64,000 bases of DNA from the NCBI GenBank assembly GCA_032718865.1, contig JALUTQ010000026.1:744001-808000 (forward strand), read 5' to 3'. How positions within the stretch are numbered: the stretch's first letter is position 1; every line of letters starts with the position of its first letter. Below are positions 31,574 to 40,641 of this stretch, one piece after another. Both the position numbers and the translations under genes were made by a program. Under the pieces are notes generated by a model. The model did not search any database. It saw only the letters and a program-made list of their open reading frames with translations, and was not told the origin of the DNA. This DNA is from Tilletia caries (Eukaryota; Basidiomycota; Exobasidiomycetes; Tilletiales; Tilletiaceae).

Positions 31574-32513
31574 CCGACAGACCACCCGACCTACCCACCA
31601 AGTAAGCACCAGAATGGGCGGAGTGTTCACCTTGCGGCTCCACACGCGCACGCCGACCAGGCACTGACCGTCGCGCTATCCTTTACAGGAAATGGGAAGC
31701 GCGTGGAGCCAAAAACAGCTAGGAGAACTACCTCCGATCGGCGCGGCTATCAGAGAATAGCATCGCCGTCTGGCCCATTCTGTCCGTTCAACTAACACGT
31801 GTGATCAACTGAATGAATTGCATAGAAGTGAGAGAGTAGCCAGACCTTGAACTCCAACCGACACATGAGAGCGAAGGACGCATCACGAGTGCACCTGTGC
31901 ACGACACGCATCACATGCATAACATTCATGACATCCGTGCGTGACATGCGTGAAATGCGTGCGTGACATGAATGAATGACATGAATGACATGAACTCGTG
32001 CTTCGAGTCGGCTGTCGTGCAGTCGTGACAGCGTGACATGCATTACTCTCTGCTGGCCGCTGGCCTCTGGGTGAGAGTCGAGAGATGAGAAATGCGTGCC
32101 CCGTTTGAATTACGGCTACCACACTACTCGCTTCCCACCATCTCATTCCCCCTCTGGCCTCTGCCTGGAAGATGAGAAATGCATACTCCGCTTGACTTAC
32201 GGCTAACGTGCTCGCTTACCATCGTCTCATTCCTTCTCAGAAAGGGTGACATGACAAGTGTGGCCGGGGCGTTGGCGTCGCCGCGTTCTCATCTTCCCAA
32301 GGGCCTTGAAAATTTTCTTCTCTTCCTTCTTCTCTCTCCCTGCTCTTCCTTCTTCTCTCCCACCACCATCCTTCTCCTCTCCCACCATCATCTCTTCTCC
32401 CCCCACCAGAATCGCCACAGCACCCACACAGTCCACATCACATCAAGATCAAGGCGATCAGCAGCTTTAGGTGAGTTCTGCCCCTTTCTCCCCTCTGTCT
32501 CTGCCTCTGCTCC
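31574..32513. other. 3' region of the 8.2-kb unit, no gene
   Basis: No supported coding sequence. A run of short GACATGAATGACATG-type repeats lies at about 31,925-32,040. An imperfect tandem duplication of about 85-95 bp covers 32053-32148 and 32150-32233, with shared GATGAGAAATGC, TTACGGCTA and ATCTCATTCC/GTCTCATTCC. Confidence 0.5.
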
Positions 32514-32658
32514 TGCCTCTGCCTCTGCCTCTGCCTCTGCCTCTGCCTCTGCCTCTGCCTCTGCCTCTGCCTCTGCCTCTGCCTCTGCCTCTGCCTCTGC
32601 CTCTGCCTCTGCCTCTGCCTCTGCCTCTGCCTCTGCCTCTGCCTCTGCCTCTGCCTCT
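32514..32658 (+). repeat. (GCCTCT)n microsatellite
   Basis: About 24 uninterrupted copies of a 6-bp unit. The long Leu-Pro or Ala-Ser frames across it are artefacts of the repeat. Confidence 0.95.
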
Positions 32659-32706
32659 CGCGCGTTACGCCTATGTCCTCACCTGGGCACGCGCGCTTTC
32701 TTTCTT

Positions 32707-32710
<4 letters not shown>

Positions 32711-32760
<50 letters not shown>
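32711..32760 (+). repeat. (TC)n microsatellite
   Basis: A run of about 25 TC dinucleotides in a wider pyrimidine-rich stretch reaching about 32,830. Confidence 0.95.
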
Positions 32761-32764
<4 letters not shown>

Positions 32765-33269
32765 CTCTGTAGACCTCTCTCCCTTTCTCTCTCCCTCTTT
32801 CTCTGCAGCCCTCTCTTTTTTCTCTCTCGCAGTGACGGCGACATCAGGACCAGCCAGCGGGTAAGTCTGACATTGTCTCCTCTCCCACGTTCGTCCCATC
32901 CATCCGTGCGACTGTACGAGCTGACCCGCTTCTGCCGTTGTCGTTCCTCTGCAGTTTGCTTCCCCTCCACCAGCTCCAGCCAACGTCTCTCCCCGCAGCA
33001 GCCTCGGTCCTCTCGCCTCCAGGTCTTCTTCTTCCCGTCAGTCCTGCATCCCCTTCCCAACAACTGCTGCTGCTGGTGCTGCTGCTGATCCTCTGACTCC
33101 GTGCTGACTCTGTTTCCTCCTCCTCCGATGCACTGCAGCACTTGGTCACTGCCCCTGCCCCGAACCCCCTCCACCTCCGCAGGCCCGTCGAGCACCGCAG
33201 CTCACTTGTTAGGCTTCCCAGTCCGAGAAATACACTCATTGATCCCTGCTATGCCTGTCTGATTCCTGC

Positions 33270-33604
33270 GCGTGAGTTAATGGTACACTAATGACACACA
33301 TACGATACACGAGTGTGTATGGTCCGTGTATCCCGAGCGCACAATCACAGCGGCACGACACACGCGCGTGTACGTCCCGTGAATTTTGGCACACGGCCGT
33401 GTACTGCCTATGTATCGACGATCCACGACCGTGTACTATATGTGTATGATGATCCACAGGCGTGTAGCACATACACGCACGATACACACATGGCACACAA
33501 AGTTGTGGATCCTCCGTGGTTGAAACCTGATTTTTGTGTCCAATGTGTATCGTGCGTGTGTCAAGAAGAGGATACACGGGGGATCTATATTAATTTTTAC
33601 TGAG
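33270..33604. repeat. Subterminal GTGTAT/ATACAC-rich arm of the 8.2-kb element
   Basis: Many copies of GTGTAT, GTGTAC and their complements are crowded in about 330 bp next to the right inverted repeat. The left arm (25,430-25,470) has GTGTATC, GTGTATC and GTGTATT. Arrays of short subterminal motifs are typical of transposase-binding regions. Confidence 0.6.
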
Positions 33605-33745
33605 ACTCACTACCCAGTCTCCAGCAGATCAGCCAGCCTTGCTCTCCTTGTTGCGTTCTGCTAATGTTGCGTTCCACGTGGTCCTGTGTCAATCTCAATC
33701 TCTCAATGCCCGTATCTCTGATGCAGGGTTGGGTTCAGAGCATGT
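33605..33745 (+). repeat. Inner part of the left terminal inverted repeat
   Basis: Reverse complement of about 35955-36102 (CTCACTACCCAGTCTCCAGC...GGTTGGGTTCAGAGCATG). It is joined to the outer part in the undisturbed right-hand copy. Confidence 0.8.
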
Positions 33746-34550
33746 GAAGAGAGGGCGGTCCTGTCTGTGGGAGTTGAGGCGACGAGCCGAAGAGGTGAGC
33801 CAGGTGTGAGGTGTGGTCGCCTGTCGTGTAAGCCACCTGTGGCACCTGTTACTCCGCCTCGTAGATGCCTTGTAATTCAATCTGGGGCACCCACAAGGCA
33901 CAATCTGGGCCAGAACAGCTAAAATGGAAATTTTAAGTCTTAGATAATCTGCTCACCATCAGGCTCAAGCTGTGGCACACGGCAAAGCGAGACCCCCCAC
34001 GTGGAAATGCCCCATTGCCCAAGTAGGAATAATCGTGAGATCCACTCCTCTGCCTTCCTCATAATGCCTGCAAACCGCTCGATGCTCATACCACTTGGAG
34101 CAAAAAAAAAGGGTGGTTTGATCGAATCCCCATTGAATTCCCATCGATTCTTCATCGATTCCTGACCATCATCCTTCACAAACACGGATTCAAGAAGAGA
34201 AAAAAGGCAGCTGTCTGATTTCTGGTACTTACAGCTACCTATAGAGCCATCATACACAGCTTTCTGATGATGGGGGGGATAGGCTAGCCTTGCATTTCAA
34301 TTGCGAACATGTTAAAAGATGAGAAAGAATGATTCCAGTATTGCTTCCACTCAGAGGAATTCCCGAAGTCGACGCGTCTGCTAGACTCACTTTCTATCTA
34401 CTGATTTATCAAGAATACAAGAAGCAAGCATTGGGAGCCTTTACCGTGTTGGGACAGGGATTCTATAGAACATGGGCATCAAAGTAATGCTGCAATTGAC
34501 ATGATTCTATCGATATCTCGAGCTATCATAAACCAATGATCCATTTTCTC
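33746..34550. other. Inner sequence of the long-inverted-repeat element, no gene seen
   Basis: Low-complexity, A/T-richer sequence with no convincing coding capacity on either strand. It lies between the left inverted repeat and the gene ending near 34551. Confidence 0.45.
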
Positions 34551-35560
34551 CTATTCAAAGTACTCCCATAGTGCAGATTGTCCTTCGTTCTCGTCAGACT
34601 CGTCTGGCAGGCCGACAAATGCGATGTGACTTCCGCTGGGTGTCCCGCCGTCGCTTTGTCTTGGTGATTGTGACGAGCTTGGGTGTGCTCGAGCAGCAGC
34701 AGCTGCAGCCTCGGCCTCCACCAAAGCTTTCTCGCGCGCAATGGTGTGCTCAGCATGTTCCTTGCGCTCCCTCCAGACGTTGTGCTTCCTTCTTGTAGGG
34801 ACGTTGGTTCCCGAGCTGGAGCTGGGACTGGAGGTGGAGATTCCAGACGAAGGAGTTGGCAAAGAGTTCGAGCTCGGCCTGCGACTGATTGGGACAAGTT
34901 TCGACCTTCATCACTAATTGTAAGAAAGCCGCACTGCCCACTTGGCTTAGCTGGGAGCCTGAAGGCGACGGAAGCGTGTGGTCCCGCGCATGATCTGGCA
35001 GCAGGTCCAGAACGGCTGGCGAAGGAGCCGGAGGAGGTTTGAAAGTCGGAAGTTCAAGTCGGTGACTTGGTCCAGCTTGCGCATTTGCAGGCCTGTAGAG
35101 TTCCGTGCTACGATCCGCCGGACTTCTAGGAACAGCCTTGACCAAGAGCCTCTCGCGATCGTGCAGCACAGGGAGAGAGTCTTCTTCGATCTCGCAGTCC
35201 TCATCGTCCGCCATGACGATGATAACATCGTGCGTGTTGCGATCGATGTCGAAGATGTTCGCTGCCTTGTCGACCAAGGCCTGAGAAGAGAGAGATGAAG
35301 CGAAGAAGGTAAGTTAGGCTTGTCTCGGTCCCGTCCGTACTCTGTGCATAAGAGACACGTACCATGAAGGTTGCTGGCAGCTGGATCAAGCGTGACCTTC
35401 GATCTGGCCCGCGCAGGTAAACACCGATGCGCGCAGGCGAGGAGTGGACCGTGCCCATTGAGATAGGCGGGACGTTGCCCGGACGGTAGAAAAAATTTGA
35501 CATGGCGATGAACACTCTTGGTCGCCAGCTGTCGCTCGAGGAAGTACTTGCTTTACTCAT
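34551..35560 (-). CDS. Unrecognised gene carried by the long-inverted-repeat element
   Basis: Exon 1 (35560-35363) starts MSKASTSSSDSWRPRVFIAM and ends at a GTACGT donor. After an 82-bp intron, exon 2 begins at 35280 in phase: ALVDKAANIFDIDRNTHDVI, then an acidic loop (DDEDCEIEEDSLPV) and a basic stretch, then a Pro-rich linker. Near 34,900 the frame must change, by an intron I cannot place or an indel. The likely C-terminus reads PSSNSLPTPSSGIS, then a helical charged region (RERKEHAEHTIAREKALVEAE), ending SALWEYFE at 34551. There is no transposase motif. As the only gene inside the inverted repeats, it may be cargo or a captured gene. Function unknown. Confidence 0.45.
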
Positions 35561-35954
35561 GCGCTTGCACCGGGGGCCGCCTTGATCTTGGTCGAGGTCG
35601 AAGCGAGCAAGAGGTGAGTGTGGGACTCCTGATGTGAGGGTTGGGTGAGGAGGAAAGGGAAGGAATGGGTCAGTGGTGGGCCTATTTATAGATACGAAGG
35701 AGGAAGGAAGGGGTCAGCGTAGAGGTCAATGCGAGGTCACAGCGCGGTCCGCAGCGAGGAGGACAAGCATGTCGCCATCACCCGTGACCCGGCAGGTGAT
35801 ATCGCACGTCGCACGGCCCACGAGATGAGAAACTTGAGACGAGAGGTGAGGGACGCCGTCCTCGCACCCGTGTGAGAAATGAACCAGAGTTCGAGATTGA
35901 GTTTTTTTGGGGGATGAGCGCGAGCTCGAACGCCGTTCCGCCGCTGCGTGCCTC

Positions 35955-36245
35955 TCCACATGCTCTGAACCCAACCCTGCATCAGAGATACGGGCATTGA
36001 GAGATTGAGATTGACACAGGACCACGTGGAACGCAACATTAGCAGAACGCAACAAGGAGAGCAAGGCTGGCTGATCTGCTGGAGACTGGGTAGTGAGTAA
36101 GTGAGTAGCGGCTGGTCGAGTGGTGAGCTGTGCGCGTGAGGTTCTGCCTGGATACCAGCGTCAGACCCCACTTGTGACCCTGAAACTTGAGCCATTCCGT
36201 CAAAAAAATAATTAATTAATCCCAATCAATATGCAAACTGCTCTA
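35955..36245 (-). repeat. Right terminal inverted repeat, uninterrupted
   Basis: Carries outer and inner parts contiguous, so it shows the empty site (ACTTACTCACTACCC) for the 8.2-kb insertion in its partner. Confidence 0.8.
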
Positions 36246-36465
36246 GCGTGAGCGGGCCTCGAGACGTAGAGTCTGAGAGTTTGCACTGCCGGTGACTCTT
36301 CCGAGTCACGTGACTGACGCGCACTGACAAGACGCGTCAAACGCGTCGCGAGGAAGAACTTGCTCACCACCATCGACTCTGCCGAAGGTGGTGCAAGAGA
36401 GCAGGCAGTGCAAACGATCAGAACTTGCCTCTGGTTCACAGCGTTTCTTTTTTCTCTTTTGCACA

Positions 36466-38401
36466 ATGGCGGACCAGCAAGAGGGTTCATCCTCTCTCTC
36501 TGTCGACGAGCAGCTGCTTCTTCAACAACAACAACAATCCGACGATACGGCGCGTAGGATGCAAGAGCTTCTTCGCCAATCTGGCAGCGGAAACAACGAG
36601 GCGGCAGAGTCGGCGGAAGAGGTGCAACGACATGCCCTCCAGCAACGATCTTCCCAGCTGGGAACGCGAGCGGTTGGCGGTGCGGGCGGTGGATTGGCTC
36701 TCCAGCCAAGCGATGCGGGCGTGGTACCGTCACAGACGAGCAGCTCAACGAGCATGACTAGGGCGGTTGCGGAACGCGGGCCCAATGTGGCAGGACAAGC
36801 GGGTGCGGTGAGCTTTTTTCTGTTGTGCTTGCGGCGCGGTACTTTGTCTTTGCGGTGCGGTTTTGCTGACGCGGATATATGCTGTCTTGCTTGATTATTC
36901 TGATGCTTCTCAGAGCGGAGGTCTTTCAGCGTCGCTGACTGACATAGCGGCCGGCAAGAGACGCCGAGTCGACAGCGGACCTGCGGACGAGGCTCGGAAG
37001 GAGGCGCGAGTCGAACAACCCTCGGCAGAAACGGAGCACCTTCAGCTCTTGACCGACGAGGAGCTACAAACGATCCCGGTAGAGCAGACGCTCTCGAAGA
37101 ACCCTCAGGCGGTGGGAGGAAACCCGGTAACCTACATGATCTCTCCCGACATGGTGAGGGGCATGCCGGAACAGAGCAAGCAGCGGCTGCTCAACGTGCT
37201 GCTGGAGTCGTTCGCCCAAGGAGCCCGTCAAGAGTCCCCTCCGGTTTCGGCCCCTCCGGCTCCTGCTTCGCAGTTTGCGGTCCCTGCTGCTGAACCGATC
37301 GGTCAGCATTTCCACACGCTGGGCGAATCTCCTTCGCATGCGACGTTTCCGGGACAAGACATGCGGCGCAGCATGACGGAACCAGCTTCGCTCACTGAGC
37401 TGTCCTTCGTCCCAAGTCGCACAGCGGGCACCCACACGCGGATGCCACACATCTCGGTCATCAACAAGATGGTGGCCGGCCACTTCATTCCACTCTGGCA
37501 CTTCTCTGTCGAGGGTGTTGCTGCGGGATTCGAGAAAGGCTAGGAGGCCTCGAAGTCGGTGCTTGACAAGCTCGGCTTGGAGCAGGAGCTCCCGAAGGTC
37601 AAGCTTCAAGATGCGGACCTGCTGTACGGTGAGATGCATGCGACCATGAGCAACTGGTGCGCAGTGATGGACCGGCTGGCTCTCGGTCGACTGGAGGGCA
37701 ACAAGCAGAAACAACTCCGGAACGATGCGGTTGCCTGGCGGCAGGCCATGGACTCCCTTTTCGCGAAGGAGACGGCGCGGAACACCCTCACATGGCCTAA
37801 CATGGCCGCATACATTGCACAGCTGCGCGAAAACTTCTACGCGGACGCACCAGGCGAGCGGCTCGATCCCAGAGAGTGGGATCCAGAACTCTGGAGCACC
37901 ATCATCGAGCGCCGACAAACACAGCTGACAATCCCCCGGTACAAGCCAGAACAAGGTTCCAGCCGGGGCGGAGGAGGTCAGCGCTCTGACAGAGGCGGCA
38001 GCGGCCGAGGAGGAAAGCCCTTTCAGAAGGGCTCCGCGTGGACAGGTGGTTACGCGAGAGCCGTTTGCATCGTCTGCGGTCGTTCCAGACAAGAGCATGA
38101 CCAGGACTTTTCCACCTGCCAGCGTTCGCCAGAAGGACGCAAAGCTTAGTCGCGAAGACAAGGTCCCAAAGGCCGACTCGTCCGAGCCTCAGACGGAGCC
38201 TCGATGTGCATGTCCTTCAACCTCAGCGACAGCTGCACCAGACAGAACTGCAACCTCCACGAATGTTCCTTGTGCGGAGCGGCAAACCACGGCGCGACAG
38301 CCTGCAAGCTTGCTGGCGGCGGTAGCGGATCCACAGGTGGTAGCAGCGGAGGTAGCGGAGGAGCAGCAGGTGGCTCCGGAGGTGGAGAGAGCTCGCATTG
38401 A
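36466..38401 (+). CDS. Copy at 36-42 kb: gag-like protein with an intron and two in-frame TAGs
   Basis: The ATG at 36466 starts MADQQEGSSSLSVDEQLLLQ, a Gln-rich region. Exon 1 ends at 36807; a 106-bp intron (GTGAGC...TCTCAG) leads in phase to 36914. Then follow SASLTDIAAGKRRRVDSGP (nuclear-type basic patch), the family block INKMVAGHFIPLWHFSVEG, a TAG (37541-37543), a helical region, an Arg/Gly/Ser-rich stretch (RGGGGQRSDRGGSGRGG), and CIVCGRSRQEHDQDFSTC. A second TAG at 38147-38149 precedes the finger CMSFNLSDSC-x3-C-x2-H-x-CSLCG-x3-H-x3-C. The tail is Gly/Ser repeats. Apart from the TAGs the frame is intact, so readthrough or recent inactivation are the two explanations. Confidence 0.7.
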
Positions 38402-40641
38402 GCCCCCCACCAGTCGCCCTCTCAGCGCGACAGGGTACCAGCTGACCCTCAAGCAGCTCGGTTTGCTGGACGCATATGGTGAAGTGGTCGAAGGCGTGCG
38501 ATCGGGCTTCAAATTCGGGATCCCCATCATCAGGGAGACGTTAACGCCGCCTAAAGGGGTAGTCACAAAGTATTTTTTAAAGCTCCAGAGTTCTTCCATT
38601 TTGGGCTCCCTTATTGAGGCCCCCAAAGTCAGGCAGTCAGAACTGGTCCAGAGACCACTGGTAGAGTTTCGATGGTTATTCATTTGCTAATATAGCGCAA
38701 CACCCCCAGAGAGGTCAAAAATCCGCAGATCATACACGATAGCTACCCAACAACATCACCAATCGTTGTACTTGGACCTGCAGTGGATACCTGGATGCAG
38801 CACGATATCGCCATTGAAATTTCACAGCTGGTCGTTAAGTAAGTTTCAGTGCCATGGTGCGAGAAATGAGAAAAGGTCTGGTAGAATCAACAAAAATCAA
38901 CGAAACCGTCCGAAAAAAATGTCTTCGAGCTCTTCCACGAGACATATCGCGAGAAAGAGTAAGCAAATTACACCCAGAGCAAAGAGAGGCTGAGTAGAAC
39001 TTCCTACGAAGAAGAGACTACGCTTTGGTTGAAGAGAAAATGTTGAGATCTCATGGAGCTGTGTCGGTTTGAGTGAGAGGGGGCACTTTTTCTTCGCTCG
39101 GTGCGACGGAAGAGTTTTGGACACAAGTGGTTTTCACTCAGACGATTTTGGTCGAGTAAGAGCTTTGGAGGGTTTTACTAATAGAGCTCCAGAACTCCCA
39201 CTTCTGACGCCCTCAAAAAGCGGTTCTTCTGACTTTGTGACTACCCCTTAACAACCTGTCGGCTAGATCTCAGCCAGATGCGGTCGTGAAGATAACGGAG
39301 AAGGAGACCTCGAAGGGCCGGTGGAAGGGCCCTTTCTCCAAGACAGAGGTAGAACGGATCCTAGGACCGTTCCAAACATCCCCGCTGGGGATCATCCCAA
39401 AGACGAATGGCGATGTGCGGCTGATACAAGACTTCTCATGGCCCAGAGACGGCCCATATGCGAGCGTAAACGCCTTCATTGAGTCCGACGAGTTCATCAC
39501 GGCTTGGCATGGCGTGCGAGCGGTAATCGATGCGCTGCTGAAGACAGACCCGGGCATCGAAGCGGCCTCCATGGACGGCGAGGATACTTTCCGAACATGC
39601 CTAGCGGCCAGGTCTCAATGGACAGGACTCGTCGTCCAGACAGAAGACGGGGTCTTCTACGTGGACATGTTTCTTCCGTTCGGATTGGTCTCCGCCACAG
39701 GTGTCTGGGGTCTGGTCGCGGACACAACTCGAGCTATCATTGCGGCGCGACTAGACGGCGGTGTCGTTATCCTCAAATGGATAGACGACTTCCTCATCAT
39801 TCGGAAGCGGCCATCCATCTCTCTGAACTCGGTCCGAGCTGCGACAAGCGACCTCAACTTTGCCTAGAACGAAGCAAAGACCGCTGATTTCTCCCTACGC
39901 CCTACTTACATTGACTGGGAGTGGCGCATCAAGGAGCGGAAAGTGGTGCTCCCTAGAACGAAGGCGGAAACGTATCGAGAGCGGGCAGCAGCCTTTCAGT
40001 TCGCGGACCCGCAGTCACTTGAGGCTGCTCAAGTCCTCCTCGGTTCGCTTCAGCACGTCGCGTTCGTCGCTCGCGACCTCGCACCATATTTGGTAGAGCT
40101 GGCGCGTTTCACCACGACCTTCCCAAAGGACAAGCCTTACATGAAATTGCATGTACCGGAACCGTTGCCGGACAAGGTCTTCCCACATGAAGTCTGGGTC
40201 TACGCGAGCATGGAATGGGGGATCTGTTTCGTGGTAGGAGACCAATGGGCGGCGTGGCAATGGCTGCCCGGGTAGCAGACGGACGGCAGGCACATCGGCT
40301 GGGCTGAAGCGGTTGCGTTGGAGCTGGGTTTTCTGGCGGCGTTGGCGTGCGGTGCGTCGCGGTCTTTGATCCGCTTTTGGTCGGACAACCACGGGGTCAT
40401 TGGCGCCTACAAGAAGGGGCAGGGCTTTGGCAAGCAAGCCAACACGGTGCTGAAGAGAGTACTGGACAAGGAGCGGCAAGAAGTGTCCAGGCTGGACGTG
40501 CGGTACATTGAGTCGGCGAACAACCCAGCGGATGCCCCTTCGAGGGGCGAAGTCCTTCCTGGGCTACAGCTGCCGCGTTTCGAAATCCCCCCCCTCCTCA
40601 AGCATTTCCTGATTGAAGCGAAACCCTCCTCGACACAGTGA
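38402..40641 (+). CDS. Copy at 36-42 kb: pol (RT and RNase H), interrupted by an insertion and two TAGs
   Basis: The N-terminal block LTLKQLGLLDAYGEVVEGVRSG, in the +1 frame relative to gag, ends at the insertion at 38554. After 39250 the frame resumes: RWKGPFSKTEVERILGPF, LGIIPKTNGDVRLIQDFSWP, FYVDMFLPFGLVSATGVWGL, and the box WIDDFLIIRK. TAG codons at 39865-39867 and 40273-40275 lie between RT, connection and RNase H in one unbroken frame. RNase H shows EAVALELGFLAAL, FWSDNHGVIGAYK and NPADAPSRG. The first catalytic Asp seen in copy 1 (VDAS) is Tyr here (VYAS), so RNase H is probably dead. The stop TGA at 40639 overlaps the recombinase ATG. Confidence 0.72.
38554..39250. mobile_element. 0.7-kb non-autonomous element inserted in pol
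   Basis: The ends AAGGGGTAGTCACAAAG and CTTTGTGACTACCCCTT are inverted repeats. Pol reads smoothly up to it and again after it, so it is a later insertion. The inside matches the non-autonomous element at 23.7-25.2 kb over several hundred bases, though the outer ends differ. It has no coding capacity. Flanking duplications are not clear (CGCCGCCT against AACAACCT). Confidence 0.75.

Larger units (their letters stand above)
25404..33604. mobile_element. 8.2-kb inverted-repeat insertion containing a YR retroelement
   Basis: The ends are 34-bp imperfect inverted repeats (28 of 34 matching by my alignment), starting CTCAGT and sharing GATCCCC and GTGTATC. They are flanked by ACTCACT at 25397-25403 and 33605-33611. 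The undisturbed right inverted repeat of the host element has a single ACTCACT, so the insertion boundaries are firm. Both ends carry repeated GTGTAT/ATACAC motifs, densely so at 33,270-33,600. The interior holds the gag, RT, RNase H and YR genes of YR copy 2 (26.1-31.6 kb), then microsatellites. It may be a DDE-type element into which a YR element jumped, or a YR element with inverted ends. Confidence 0.75.
25245..36245. mobile_element. Element with about 300-bp terminal inverted repeats, split by an 8.2-kb insertion
   Basis: The right end (36245 back to about 35,955) is repeated inverted at the left in two pieces. 25245-25403 matches the outer part (TAGAGCAGTTTGCATATTG...), and 33605 to about 33,745 matches the inner part (ACTCACTACCCAGTCTCC...). 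Without the 25404-33604 insertion the element is about 2.8 kb and holds one gene-like unit (34551-35560, minus strand). No flanking duplication is clear. A piece of its inverted repeat also sits in repeat A1 of YR copy 1 (7322-7425). Confidence 0.75.

Noticed and set aside
32471..33090. Long open frames of Leu-Pro, Ala-Ser or Arg-Gln repeats
   Set aside because: They are produced by the (GCCTCT)n and (TC)n microsatellites, are open in several frames at once, and have no domain.
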